Positions 33,211 through 43,479 are shown, counted from the stretch's first letter. The stretch is 64,000 bases of DNA from Emydura subglobosa (GCA_007922225.1 ML680053.1:2145434-2209433); one strand, 5' to 3'. Program-made: numbers and translations. Notes: generated from the letters alone by a model not told the origin.

Positions 33211-33476
33211 CAGTGTTTCTCAATTATATTTCACCGTGGAACCCTTGCGTGGCCATGCGATACCCTCCGCCAACAAGTCCAGGAAATCTTCCCTTTTTCG
33301 GCAGCGCGTCATTTCAGCGGCGCACTCTCTAAGCAGTGTTTGGCGGCGCGCTAACAGCTGTTTGGCGGCGCACAATTTCTGTTAATTTTGGCGGTGCGGT
33401 TCTGCTTTTTCATGGAACCCTTCAACCCAGCCCACGGAACCCCAGGGTTCCACGGAACACTATTTGAGAAACACTG
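33211..33476. mobile_element. hAT non-autonomous element with perfect TSD (266 bp)
   Basis: The terminal inverted repeat CAGTGTTTCTCAA...TTGAGAAACACTG is perfect over 13 bp. It is flanked by identical 8-bp duplications CTCTAAGA at 33203-33210 and 33477-33484, the hAT signature. The interior repeats a TTTGGCGGCGC-like word three times (about 33339, 33360 and 33388) and has GGAACCC-type inverted words near the ends. No transposase. The intact TSD suggests a younger insertion than the 19-kb element. Confidence 0.95.
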
Positions 33477-33629
33477 CTCTAAGAAATTAAAGCTTATAAA
33501 ACAAACATCCAACCGGCAACAGGGCTTTTCCTGTGTGGTTTTAATTAAAAATAATGTTCGTCTTGTTGTTATCTTCTGGTATCCTTAAATATGCAAAACA
33601 CAATTTTTTTAAGAGATGGAACATAAACC

Positions 33630-33740
33630 AATAAAGTTTGGGAATCATTGGTCTAAGTTACTGGGTCCTGCTCCAGCATGGGGCACTGGACCAGACGGTC
33701 TCTTGAGGTCCCTTCCAGCCCTACATATCTATGAATGCAG
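33630..33740 (+). mobile_element. CR1 LINE 3' end fragment
   Basis: TCTAAGTTACTGGGTCCTGC, CACTGGACCAGACGGTCTC, TTGAGGTCCCTTCCAGCCCT and ATCTATGAATGC in order form a typical CR1 terminus. Confidence 0.88.
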
Positions 33741-34202
33741 GAGTGCATGGCGACGTGATCACTACTCAAACATCAACCGTTATCAGCGAGAACACTGCTA
33801 GTGTCTACATTTGACTGGCAAACGCTGATTGTGTACTTATGTGGTTCTGCGTGAATTAATAAACTGGAGGCTGGTTAAGAATAAGCAAGTGTCCTGATTT
33901 GAGAAATACTGTTCAAGAGCTGACCTGAAAAGAACCAAGCACTAAAATTAATAAACTAGCATTCCCTGGACTCAACCATTACCAAAACCCATGGAGGTGG
34001 GTGTGGTCAGCCCTATAGTAGTGTAAAAATTTCAATATTCTCTTTATCTAGTCATTTATACTGCACCCAACATTGTACTTGAGTGACTAGAAATATATTC
34101 TCTCCAAAACATTACACAGAGAATCTTAGACATACATTTCCCCCCATTCGTGTACATATACTCTATTTTCCTGTCATATTGGCCCAGTATATCTCTTTAC
34201 TA

Positions 34203-34388
34203 ACTTAGGCCTGGTCTACACTAGAAAGTTTGGTCTACAAAAGTCAGCTTTTGTCGACAGAACAGTGGAGGTACACACCCTGAAATGCTCCTTCTGCCAA
34301 CAGAACTCCCCTGCTAGGCAGACATAATAAAAGCACCTCAACAAGTGTCGCAGGACTTATGTCGGTGCAGTTAGGGCAAGGGACACTG
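34203..34388 (+). mobile_element. MITE, left part
   Basis: Starts GGCCTGGTCTACACTAGAAA, continues CAGCTTTTGTCGACAGAAC, CAACAGAACTCCCCTGCT, CATAATAAAAGCACCTC and ACTTATGTCGGTGCAG. These are the words of a common reptile TIR element; the right terminus is missing because another element abuts at about 34389. Confidence 0.75.
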
Positions 34389-34672
34389 TGGCTATGTCTT
34401 CAATTTGCCGCCGTCAAATTGACTTCTCTGGATCGACTGAGCAGTCAGTGAAGACCCGCTCGGTCGATCCAGAAATCGAGGTATTAAAACCACCTTCTCA
34501 AGTGGGATAGCGCTGCCTTGAGGGGAACGCGGTTCCCGTCGGCGCAGTGCAGTGAAGACGGTGCACAGAACAGAAGCAGAGAAGTCGACAGGAGTTACGC
34601 ACGTTTTTTCCATAGTTTGCGTAACTCTGGTCGACTGCCCCCGAATCTCCAGGTAAGTGAAGACAAGCCCTG
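34389..34672. mobile_element. Second MITE abutting or inserted in the first
   Basis: Left end GGCTATGTCTTCAATTTGC and right end GTAAGTGAAGACAAGCCC form a terminal inverted repeat of the GTCTTCACT type. Inside, GGATCGACTGAGCAGTCAG and CGCTCGGTCGATCC, plus AGTTACGCACG and TTTGCGTAACTC, give further inverted segments. No TSD could be fixed. Confidence 0.65.
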
Positions 34673-35100
34673 TGTTCCTTACATCAGCTGTGATCTGTCA
34701 TTCTTGTCAATTTCGCAGCTCTGCTGGAGCTGTGAAATTGACAAGAAAGCCAGGCAGCTACAGCCCAGCTACCCCCTACTTCCCTGGAGAGCTGGGTGGC
34801 TGGAGCTCACTCCCAGCTGGGAGCAGGGGCGAGAAGCCCAGGCGGCTGAAGCCCACTCCTGGCGGGGAGTGGGGAGATGAGGGGGATGGGGGGCAGGAGC
34901 CTATAGGACAGCTGGGCTTCCAGCAGGGAGCTGCCAGGAGCTGAGAGCCCGGGTTCTCGGTCCCCCACAATGCCCCCTTAGATCGGTGGAAATGCTCCTG
35001 GTGAGGACACGCATCATCACCGCCCCAAGGAGGGTAATGTGGACATCAGCTGCATCAGTAATTACTGCGATGCTGTAAGCTGACCCAACATACTTCGCAG
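34673..35100 (+). mobile_element. Third MITE segment with long hairpin
   Basis: A 20-bp arm (34701-34720) is repeated inverted at 34728-34747 with one mismatch and a 7-base loop. Downstream, GGAGCTGCCAGGAGCTGAGA, TGCTCCTGGTGAGGACACGC, CCGCCCCAAGGAGGGTAATG and CAGTAATTACTGCGATGCTG match the right half of the 46.0-46.5 kb element. The left half of that family is not seen here. Confidence 0.65.
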
Positions 35101-35124
35101 GGAAGCGACTGGCAGGATCAAGAC

Positions 35125-35345
35125 CTTAATAATAATTCCTAGATCTCAGATAGTACTTTCCAGCAGTAGGTCACAAAACACTTTGCAAAGGAAAATCAGT
35201 AACATTATCTCCATTTTACAGATGGGGAAACTGAGGACAGAAAGGTGAAATAACTTCGCCAAGGTTTCCCAGCAGGTAGAGCGAGAAATAGAACCCAGGT
35301 CCCCTGAGTCCCAGCTCTAGCCATTAAGCCATGCTGCCTCCCATT
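35125..35345 (-). mobile_element. Full-length MIR-like SINE
   Basis: On the plus strand: AATAATAATTCCTAGATCTC, AACACTTTGCAAAGGAAAAT, TCTCCATTTTACAGATGGGG, AAACTGAGGACAGAAAGGTG, AACCCAGGTCCCCTGAGTCC and CCATTAAGCCATGCTGCCTC. All SINE parts are present in reverse order. Confidence 0.93.
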
Positions 35346-35584
35346 TAGGTGACCTACAGATGGGCATGATCCTGCACAGTGCTGAGCAGTTCCAATTCCC
35401 GCTGAAGTCAATGGGAGTGGAGGGCACTCAGCCTAAATCAGTTTGTTTTCATTATATCCGGTAGGCTTGATCAGTAGTATGTTGTGTAAGAACCGTTTAC
35501 TGTGAAATTAGCATATAGATGGCTGGTTTCTGGCAAACCCGGAGTAGAACACACTACAAGAAGCCATCTACTGCAGGCTGTAAG

Positions 35585-35720
35585 ATGATGTATGTCGGGG
35601 GTAGCCACCAGGAGGCCCGCGGGCCAAATCCGGACCGCCAGGCACGTTTGAACAGACTGCGGAATCTTTTTATTTACTTCTTATTACCATGATTGTTATT
35701 GTGGGGTTTAGATCAGAGAC
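35585..35720. mobile_element. hAT-like terminus fragment
   Basis: CGGGGGTAGCCACCAGGAGG, CCCGCGGGCCAAATCCGGAC and CGCCAGGCACG resemble the left end of a hAT family (GGGGTCGGCAACC...GGGCCAAATCCGGCCCGCC-like). The opposite end is not found. Confidence 0.5.
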
Positions 35721-35999
35721 AAACTAAGGATCTAGAGGGGGACATGAGAAGAGAAATGCCAGCAATGCCCCAAGAAGGAGTCACGGGATGCCACACAGTG
35801 GTTGTTTCTCTGGAGTCTGAACCTTGACTATATCTTGCCCAAGAAATCTGGACATTTACCAAAAAAACCTGACTGCCCCTGTTGCCTGTCACTATGGATT
35901 ATTGTGTTTCAGATAGAGAACGCAGTCGTGGCATTACAGGCAGGCCCAGGCAGATCAATGAGACCTAGGATCTCACGTACCCCAGTTTCTTTTTGACAA

Positions 36000-36175
36000 C
36001 GGTACTCAGGAACCTAAGTCACTTAGGTGCTTTTGACAATTTTTCCCACTGTCCCAAAGAGCCCAAGATAAAACAGACGTCTTGCCCAAGACCACGCCGT
36101 GGGAGTCAGCGCTGGAATTCAGCTCCCCTGCCTCCTGGCTCGGCGCTACAGCCACAAGACTATCTTTGCTACTGC
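36000..36175 (-). mobile_element. SINE head region next to a MITE scrap
   Basis: 36010-36050 holds AACCTAAGTCACTTAGGTGC and TTTTGACAATTTTTCCCAC, words of the TTAGGTGCCTAA-type MITE. 36075-36170 reads as a reversed SINE head: AGACGTCTTGCCCAAGACCA, GGAGTCAGCGCTGGAATTC, CTCCTGGCTCGGCGCTACAG. Both pieces are truncated. Confidence 0.55.
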
Positions 36176-36680
36176 AGAGCACCTTTCTCCCTCTCCCCAA
36201 ACCACTGAACGCTTCCCATCCCCACACACAAAGCATTAACAACCCCGGCCCCGCTGCTGACAGCCATTACGCTCACACCAACCCCTGTGCCTGCGCCGAG
36301 CCGTGCTGACATCAGTGGGCTTCCATGCACCCTCTGGGCTCCCCCTGCACGGAGCAGTTTGCCAGGGATGCCTCCAGCCATTTCGGGGAGGGGGGGAGCA
36401 GGCAAAGAGTGGCGCTGGGGGAGAGATGGATTTTGGCAGGGGATGCTGGGATAAACCCCAAGTGCCCAAGGAGATTCAACGTCCATGCACAGCAGACAGC
36501 AGCAGCTTCTTCTTTTTTTTCAAACTCATATCCTAGCAACCCTCCAGTAAAAAAACATCCTGGGGTTCAGTCTCCCTTCCCTGACACCCGATCAGCATCA
36601 GACCTGGGGTCTTCCACCGTGGACGGGTGAAGAGCTACGTGCTGACCCCGCCAGGCTTCACACTCGTGCTTAGCGTCACA

Positions 36681-36938
36681 GGGTGTGTCTACACGGCAAT
36701 GAAAGACCCACGGCAGTGACTCTCAAAGCCTGGGGCAGCTGACTCAGCCTTGTTATGGGGCTGAAAACAAGAGTGTAGGTGTTCCCTCTCATGCTGGAGC
36801 CTGGGCTCTGAAATCCGGCAAGCGGGGAGGGTCTGACAGCTACACAGCTATTTTTAGCCCCCTAGCGTGAGCCCCACGAAGTGACCCAGGCTCTGATATT
36901 CGCTGTCGTGGGGTTTTTATTGCAGTGTAGACGCACCC
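36681..36938. mobile_element. Palindromic MITE, complete
   Basis: Terminal inverted repeats GGGTGTGTCTACACGGCAAT and ATTGCAGTGTAGACGCACCC match at 18 of 20 positions. Subterminal GACTCTCAAAGCCTGGG and CCAGGCTCTGATATTCGC are also inverted, as are GGGGCTGAAAAC and TTTTTAGCCCC. No clear TSD. It carries no protein; a related transposase would have had to act in trans. Confidence 0.9.
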
Positions 36939-36949
36939 AGAGACATTAA

Positions 36950-37290
36950 ACCCAGAAGGGACCAGCAGGCCGTCTAGTCTGGCCTCCCGTATAACACAGG
37001 CCACGAGACACCGCCTGGCATTCGCACCCTCAACCCGACCACCGAAATGAGACCAAGGTATTACAGCCCTCGGCATACTAGACTGTTACGTGCCCCAGGC
37101 AGAGAACCGAGGTGCCCAGAGCCCAGGCCTGTGCGCTGGCAGTGAAGCGATTAAGTGAGATATATCCAGATCACCCAAGCCAGGGCCCCACAGTCCATGC
37201 TGCAGAGGAAGGCAAAAACCCCCAATCTGCCAATCTGACCTGGGGGAAATTCCTTCCTGACCCCTCGGATGGTGAGACCCTGGGCAGGTG
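36950..37290 (-). mobile_element. CR1 LINE 3' region
   Basis: Plus-strand order: CCCAGAAGGGACCAGCAGG, CGTCTAGTCTGGCCTCCCG, TATAACACAGGCCACGAGAC, AGGCAAAAACCCCCAATCTG, CCAATCTGACCTGGGGGAAA and TTCCTTCCTGACCCCTCGGA. It is the longest minus-strand CR1 here and covers the 3' UTR rather than coding sequence. Confidence 0.88.
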
Positions 37291-37299
37291 AGCAGGAAC

Positions 37300-39825
37300 C
37301 GGCCTGCCAGGTACCTGAGAGACAGCATGCTCAGCGCCACCTCCCAGCCCTGGCCTGCCCTGGCCAGTGTCCCAGGGACCCTAGGGATTTTAAAGCAGAC
37401 ACATCCCCTCAGCCACCCCCTCACAGCCCCCACCCCAGCACAGGCAAAGCTGTACCGTCCTGTGAATCGAGATCCACATCGGATTAGCCACCACCCGCCC
37501 CGTGCTCCCCACGCACCGACTAGCACACAGACGGGAGGGGTGGCTCTCTCCCACCCTTGTTCCTGCTGTTCCCTTTACCTCCCCAGCCACTAGCAGGGGG
37601 GGTGCATCAAGAGCGAGACAGCAGGAAAAGGGTTAACACAGGCGCCCGCTGCTCCCAGAGAGTTAAAGGCCTGCTGGGGGGGGGGAGCGAGCCCGTCAGC
37701 GAATTCGGAATCAGGCCGGAGAACGGCTTTCACCAAATATGGAAGGTTTTTGCCTCAGTTTTAGTCATGCAGGCCCCAGGCCCAGAGCGGCGCTTTCCAA
37801 AGGATTAGGTCACACAGAAACAGGCTGGCCCCGCTCTCCCCTCCCGCCCATCCTGTCATCCCTGGCCAGAAAGCGCGCCCTGGCCCCCTGCGAACCCGAG
37901 CAGCATGGGGGCGAGACAGGCCAGTGGCCATCGGTCTGAAAGGGGAAGATTTCCTCCGCTCCACCCCCACCCCCACCCCCAGCCAAGACCAGGCCCCTCA
38001 CTCCCCTCCCAGTCCCCACCAAAGACTTTGGCCTTCTTAAAAACTCAGGGACGCCTGCCAGGCAAACAAACAGCTTCGGCTTCCCGCTGCTCGGGGCTGT
38101 GGGGGGGGTGGAGAAAAGGTTGAGAACGCGCAGGGAGATGAAGGAAATCGGTCCTAACCACCACGCGTCGCAGGCGTGGTATTTGTAACGGCGCTCGTCT
38201 GCCAGCCGTAGGCCTTTGTCTCGCTTCCCTCACCGCAGCATCTGGGCATCTTCCGTCGGCAGGAGCAAAGCCCCGAGCGGACTTCACGGAATCCGTGGCG
38301 CTTTCCCCACCCGGTTTGTACGGGACCTTTGATCTGCCTAGGGACGTCTCTGATCTGAGCACCCCGAAGCGTTCGCCCATGTTATTGATGGCAGATGCCC
38401 ACCCTGCGTTCTGGGAGCCTTCAGCAATGTCTGATCTCATCAACCCCCTAGGCCATAAACTGCTCAGCCTGCCCTTAACGGCTATCACCCCGGGCCCCCC
38501 AATAAATAGATTAACACTCCCCCGCTCTCAGGAAGACCCACACGCCAGCAAGAGTCTCCTGCGGCACCACACCGCAGTTAAACAGATCAATGCTCCGGCC
38601 AGCCAGGTCCAAGTAGCACGCCCCGCCAGCAGCCCCCTTACATTCAGGCCCCCACTCCAATCAAGGTCAATAGGGGTCTCTCCGACGGGTCTGATGAGAC
38701 TTGGATTGGGCCGTTGGGAGCTGATCTCAGCCGTAGGACCCCGGCAAAGCGAGAGAGGACATCCCAAGAGCGTAAGTCGTAGATTCTTGAATTCCAGCCA
38801 GAAACGGCTGGGGTACACCAGGATCTAGGCGCGTGCTGGGGGCCCCACACATCTGGGGCGGGGGTCCCTCAGTGGGTGCCTGAGACCACCCAAAAGCTGG
38901 GTAACAGGATGGTTCCTGTAGCAGGTGCTCCTGGGCATGATGGCTTTACCTTACAAACAGGAGCTGATAAACTCAGGGAGCACCCGGTCCCAGACACCCC
39001 GCAGCACAGCAGTGGGGTCCCCTGGGACTAGTACCAGGAATAATGATCATTATTCTTACTTCCAGTTCTGATCTACTCACCCCCAGCCACTCCTCTCCTG
39101 AGTCAATTGCACACTGGCCCGCAGACCGCTCAGCCAGAGACCAGTCCCTTTGCCCCACAACTCAGGTCTCATTCAGGCCTAGCCACCTGCCATGGCTACT
39201 GATGGCCCTATCCAGCCTCCAGACTGCAGCCTCCGGCTTCCTCCTGAACATCAGCTCCCTTTCCTGTGCCGGAGGGGATTGGCAGGTGACAACGGGGTTC
39301 AGTAACGAGCCAGCAGGTCCATTCCCACAGTTCACACTGCGGGGCTCAGAGAGCTGTGGGCCTCCCCACAGACAGTGCCAACCAGGGTGGCCAGCCGTGC
39401 CGGCGCCTCTGCCCCAGAAACCAGACTGTGAGGCGCCACCTTACTTCAGGAGACCAGCACCCCTCAGTGCCTGAGCCAGATTTGAACCAGCCTCCTCGTT
39501 TCATTTGTCCTCACAGAGAGGCGGAGCAGAATCCTACATGCTCACCTCAGTCACCGGAGAGCCAACCTCAGGGACTCCGACGGCCCCACAGGGGCTGCTT
39601 CTGATGCCATGAAAACAAGAATAAAACCCCTGGCCCTTGTCATTCACTGTTCCGGCTGGAAGGAAAAGTGGCTTAAAAACAACCCTCCCACCCAAATTAC
39701 CTCCTGATCCTGATTTTCATACGACAAAGTGACGCAAAGTAACTACCCCAAAAGGCTGCTACCAGGAAAACCATCCACTGTGTTGGGAAAGGGGCGATAA
39801 TACAGAGAACATCAGCCACACTGGA
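37300..39825. other. GC-rich, repeat-poor DNA, no gene seen
   Basis: 2.5 kb without SINE, CR1 or MITE signatures, unusual for this window. C-rich runs occur (CCACCCCCACCCCCACCCCC near 37960). Several 100-180-codon frames overlap on both strands with no domain, so no exon is called. If a real gene lies in the window, this is one place an exon or regulatory block could hide. Confidence 0.35.
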
Positions 39826-39827
39826 GG

Positions 39828-39905
39828 CAGCATGGTCTAGTGGTTAGAGACAGGCGAGCTGGGCTCCAGTCTCAGCTCTGTGGCATAGTGGCAGTTTGTG
39901 GCCCT
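39828..39905 (+). mobile_element. tRNA SINE head, interrupted
   Basis: GGAGGCAGCATGGTCTAGTG, GTTAGAGACAGGCGAGCTG and GGGCTCCAGTCTCAGCTCTG are the SINE head with degraded B box. The body stops near 39905, and a second SINE-like body follows at 39945. Confidence 0.8.
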
Positions 39906-39944
39906 TTCAAGTATCTTAGCAAGAAGTAGTCTAGCAAGAGACAG

Positions 39945-40140
39945 GGAGGAGTGTTTAGGGCACTTGTCTGTGGCCTGGGTTCAACGCCCTACTCTGCCAC
40001 AGATGCTCTGTGTGACCTTAGAAACATCAATTAGCCTCTGCATGCCTCAGTTTCCCATCTGTCGAATAGGATAATGATAAAGATTGTGAGGTGCTTGAAT
40101 ATCATAGTTATGCAGACTACATAAGTACTTAAAACAGACA
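39945..40140 (+). mobile_element. MIR-like tRNA SINE
   Basis: TGTTTAGGGCACTTGTCTGT, CCTGGGTTCAACGCCCTAC, TCTGCCACAGATGCTCTGTG, TGACCTTAGAAACATCAATT, GCCTCAGTTTCCCATCTGTC and TAATGATAAAGATTGTGAGG are in order. Its GGTTCAACGCC is a degraded B box. Confidence 0.9.
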
Positions 40141-40234
40141 GAGTTTTGAGGCTCTCTGAATCACACACCTAGATACTGCGGAAATACACATAAAAACTTT
40201 TCACTAAACCCTGAGACTCCCTAATTCCTTAAGA

Positions 40235-40372
40235 ATATTCAAATGGCTTTGGGCAAGCCATTTAGCCTCTCTGTGCCTCTGTTTCCACATCTGCAAAAAT
40301 TGAGTCCCCATTTCCCTGTGTTACAGGATTGTTACAAGGTCAGATCGATTCATTTACGTTAATAACAAACAC
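40235..40372 (+). mobile_element. SINE body fragment (MIR-like)
   Basis: TTTGGGCAAGCCATTTAGCC, TCTCTGTGCCTCTGTTTCCA and TACAGGATTGTTACAAGG match the core and tail of MIR; the head is missing. Confidence 0.82.
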
Positions 40373-41132
40373 TGATTTGCGTCTGAAAAAGTTAGCTCCC
40401 CCTAGTAACAGCACAGATGTGTCCCCCGTAGGAGCTCAGATCACTGTGCTTCCCTTAGGGTAACTTCGTATAGGCTTCTCTTTTGCAAGTGCATGGAAAA
40501 GAGAAAAAGGGTCCCTTCGAACAATGAAAACTCAAAAGCCACCATTAAAAAATTCACATTCTTTCAAAGCGACCAAAGATCTTGGGGCAAGAATGCAGCT
40601 GCCCAAGGATGTGCAGGTCCCTCTCCAGAAACAAAGGCAGACATTAGGAATGGAAAAGGCCAGGTAGTTCATCCAATCTGTTCCCCCAGGGGGCTCACAT
40701 AGACCTGTTCCCTGCAGTCCTGTAACAGGGCAACTTGCCCTGCGGGCTGGAGAGCCTGGGGCTAAGCCAACCCTGATTCCAAGGATGGACCCCACCCGAG
40801 AGGAATCAGGTGATTCCTGTGTAGCAGGAGACTGCAGCTATGGCTGGGAACAAGAAGGTGAATGCAGGGGGAAAGGCTTCGAGCAGGAAAGGAAACTGCC
40901 AGGGAAAGAGTGAGGAGAGACCCTGACTCACTAGCGAAGCGACTGAGAGACCCAGAGGGGAGTTTGTGGAGAGAGGTGAGACGTGGCCTAGGGAAAGCTG
41001 ACGCAAAAGTTCAAGGAGACCCAGATGTCCAGTGCAGGGCCCTGGGAGAACCTAGAGTCATGAGTGGTGCTGGGTTCCCCCACCAGCCCCAAGGAAAGGG
41101 TCCTACGAACCCATGGAAAGGACTGTCGAGAC

Positions 41133-41146
41133 CCACGAGGGGGCTG
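41133..41146 (+). promoter_or_regulatory. CTCF-like motif inside the 41-kb element
   Basis: CCACGAGGGGGCTG matches the core CTCF consensus at 12 of 14 positions by eye. Lies within the LTR-like element. Function is not shown. Confidence 0.25.
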
Positions 41147-41326
41147 TAAGCTGTAAGGAAGAGCCCCAGAGAGGGCGGAAGAACTGCTCACTGCTAAAGA
41201 TGTTTTTAGACTTCTAGTCTGGGCCCCTGGACGGAGTGGACCAAGGATGGCGACCCGGCGGAGAAACCACCCCTGTGCTGGAGTGATCATGGGCAGGGGG
41301 AGCTAACCCAGTGAGGCCACGGGTGG

Positions 41327-41340
41327 CCACGAGGGGGCAG
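41327..41340 (+). promoter_or_regulatory. CTCF-like motif inside the 41-kb element (stronger)
   Basis: CCACGAGGGGGCAG matches CCASYAGRKGGCRS at 13 of 14 positions. Same orientation as the 41133 site, 194 bp downstream, 25 bp before the element's right end. Motif match only. Confidence 0.35.
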
Positions 41341-41369
41341 TCAGCAGAGAGTGGACCCTGTTACACGTC

Positions 41370-42718
41370 TCTTCTCCCGGGCTTTGTCCCAGATGCAAGC
41401 AACGGCCTTTCAGTCCCTGCTGGTTCCATCCACTTCCGTGCCAGGGAAGCTGGCGTACCTGGGTCTGGTTCACATGGGGCCAAGATGATTAACGCCGGCA
41501 GAGGGCCCAGTCCCCAGTTCTCTGCACTGGCTCAGAAAGAAAGGTCCAGTCGAGGGCCTTTGGGTCCCGATGTGAACGTTTCTGCTATTGGGTCTGATCT
41601 GGGGCAGGCCATAGCAGGACTCCTGTTAGACGAGCCAGCTAGACACCAGAACAGACCTAACACCCTCTGCTGATGCACAAAAGGGAGCAAAACTAGACCG
41701 GAGTGAAAGAGAAAGGGGAACGCTGGTGTTTGGGGTTCCGAATCTAAAGTCACTCTGACATCTGAAAACCCATGCAGGGTGAAACTGCGCCCCGTGCAGG
41801 CAGCCTGCGAAAGACCCTCGGTGCTAGGTAAGCCCTCACGCCAGCACTAAGAAAACCCGTCCCTCTGCCCTGTGCAGGATTTCAGCCTACAGAAAGGGCC
41901 GCAGAGCCAGCCCCAGAGAGCGAAGGGCACGCAGAGCACATTACGCTATTGCTTTTCCCGTTTTCCACACGCCGCGCTGCCCAGCGGCCTTCAGTTCTGG
42001 CGTTGCAGAGCTGAGAGGCAGATCTCCGCACCCCGGCTGTGCTTGGGTCCTGAGATGGCCGGCAAGCTCCATTGCTAATGCAGACACCTGTCGAGCGAGA
42101 GCTGGGGTCAGCTGCATAAAGCCACTGCACAGCCGAACGGTGGCAACATCTTTCAGTCTCTACTGACCTGAGAGGTGAGGAGCCCCATCTCCCAGTACTG
42201 ATACCCTGAGCCATCAAAATCCCCTCACCAGACCATTTAAAATGAGAGCGCACACAGAAATCGTATTTTCAGCCTGGAACTCGTAAGGGACTGAATACAA
42301 AACCAACCCATCCTGCTCTTCAGAGTCCCCGTGGATAGAACTGGGACATCTGCAAAAGGTTTAAGATCAAGAAGCCCTAAAAACCCCAAAGCAGGGCAAA
42401 CTGGGTAAGGTCCAGTTAGCCTCCTGCTCACCCCTGCTGGTTTTTTGTTTTTGTTTTTTTTTTAAGGCAGGAAACCTTATTCCAGTCTGGTAGATGCCAG
42501 TCTTTTCATCAAACAGCTCCCTTCATGTTTTCTTTGGCAAATGCCAAAGGGCAAGAGAACATGTGTTGCACAAACAGAAACTCCTTTGCCCAGCTGGGGA
42601 AATCTTACCAAGTAATCCAGCTGATCTTGAGAAAGACAAATTGAATAGAGGGGAAGGAAAGTTATTTGGGCTGAAAATAGTTATTTGGGCTGAGATTTCC
42701 AAAGATCCCCAGGGCTTA
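41370..42718. other. Unassigned DNA, no gene seen
   Basis: No gene or certain repeat. A T run interrupted by G lies at 42440-42465. Frames of 120 codons occur on both strands without motifs. Confidence 0.4.
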
Positions 42719-42719
42719 T

Positions 42720-42850
42720 AGAGTCATAGCTCTGTTGTTTTTTTAAAGAAGGCCAACAGAGACCATTAGATCATCATCTAGTCTGACCTGCATAATCCAG
42801 GCCACAAAAATTCACCCGATTACCCGTCTATTGAACCAAGAATTTGTGTC
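42720..42850 (-). mobile_element. CR1 LINE 3' region fragment
   Basis: AGAGACCATTAGATCATC, ATCTAGTCTGACCTGCATAA, TCCAGGCCACAAAAATTCAC and CCCGATTACCCGTCTATTGA on the plus strand are the reversed CR1 terminus. Confidence 0.88.
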
Positions 42851-42852
42851 TA

Positions 42853-42935
42853 TGTGCCCAATTAACTTCCAGTCTGGGCACCTAATTTGAACGGGAATTG
42901 GGTGTCCAGGTGTGCTAAATTTTGAAAAAAACAGC
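42853..42935. mobile_element. MITE scrap (TTAGGTGCC-type)
   Basis: GTGCCCAATTAACTTCCAG, GGGCACCTAATTTGAACGGG, GGTGTCCAGGTGTGC and TAAATTTTGAAAAA resemble the palindromic family better seen at 52360-52549. Confidence 0.4.
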
Positions 42936-43479
42936 CTCAGAGTTTGTTTAGCACTAGAGAAGGGATAAGTATTATGACAGAGAGGCAAGCCCACATCAAA
43001 CAACTGCCCTCTCCACGCCAACATTCATACTAAGCGGACAAGAGGAAATGATATAACCCTTCTGGGCTGGATTCGCCAACCCACCGACTTCAGCCTTGTG
43101 TTATTTGTGCTGTGTAAAGTGAATCTAATGTGAACAGAGACATGCGCCGAGAATTCCAACTGTATGGGGGAATCGCTGCCTCCTACACTGGAACCCCATC
43201 TCTGGCATAAGGGGAGGGAGGGGAAATCTCTGCAGCCGGGAGGTGGCATAGTTTATCAAGGTTCAGCTATGCCTGATTCTCTATTGGCAAGGGACTTTGC
43301 ATCCGTGGCTTAAATTACAGCTGCCCCCTTGCAGCTGAAAATCGGGAGTCAGTCCCCCTCACACTACGCAGAGCTACACACTACACAGAGCTCAGATGCA
43401 GTGGAGAATCGAGCTAAGTTATCTAAGTTTTGGTCTCCAAGCACATCTTGCTCTTTTCTATGTCAGGCTTCTGGATGAG

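Larger units (their letters stand above)
40721..41365 (+). mobile_element. 645-bp element with TG...CA inverted ends (probable solo LTR)
   Basis: Begins TGTAACAGGG and ends CCCTGTTACA, an exact 10-bp inverted terminal repeat with the TG/CA ends typical of LTRs. The interior has the word series AAGGAAAGGGTCCTACGAAC, GACCCACGAGGGGGCTG, TTTTTAGACTTCTAGTCTGG, GCCCCTGGACGGAGTGGACC and GAGGCCACGGGTGGCCACGA, which I recall as a repeated turtle sequence. A 5-bp TSD is not evident (AGTCC versus CGTCT). Open frames inside are short. Confidence 0.6.

Noticed and set aside
38530..38580. Penelope-type repeat from GCCAGCAAGAGTCTCCTGCG
   Set aside because: A single short word match with no second landmark.
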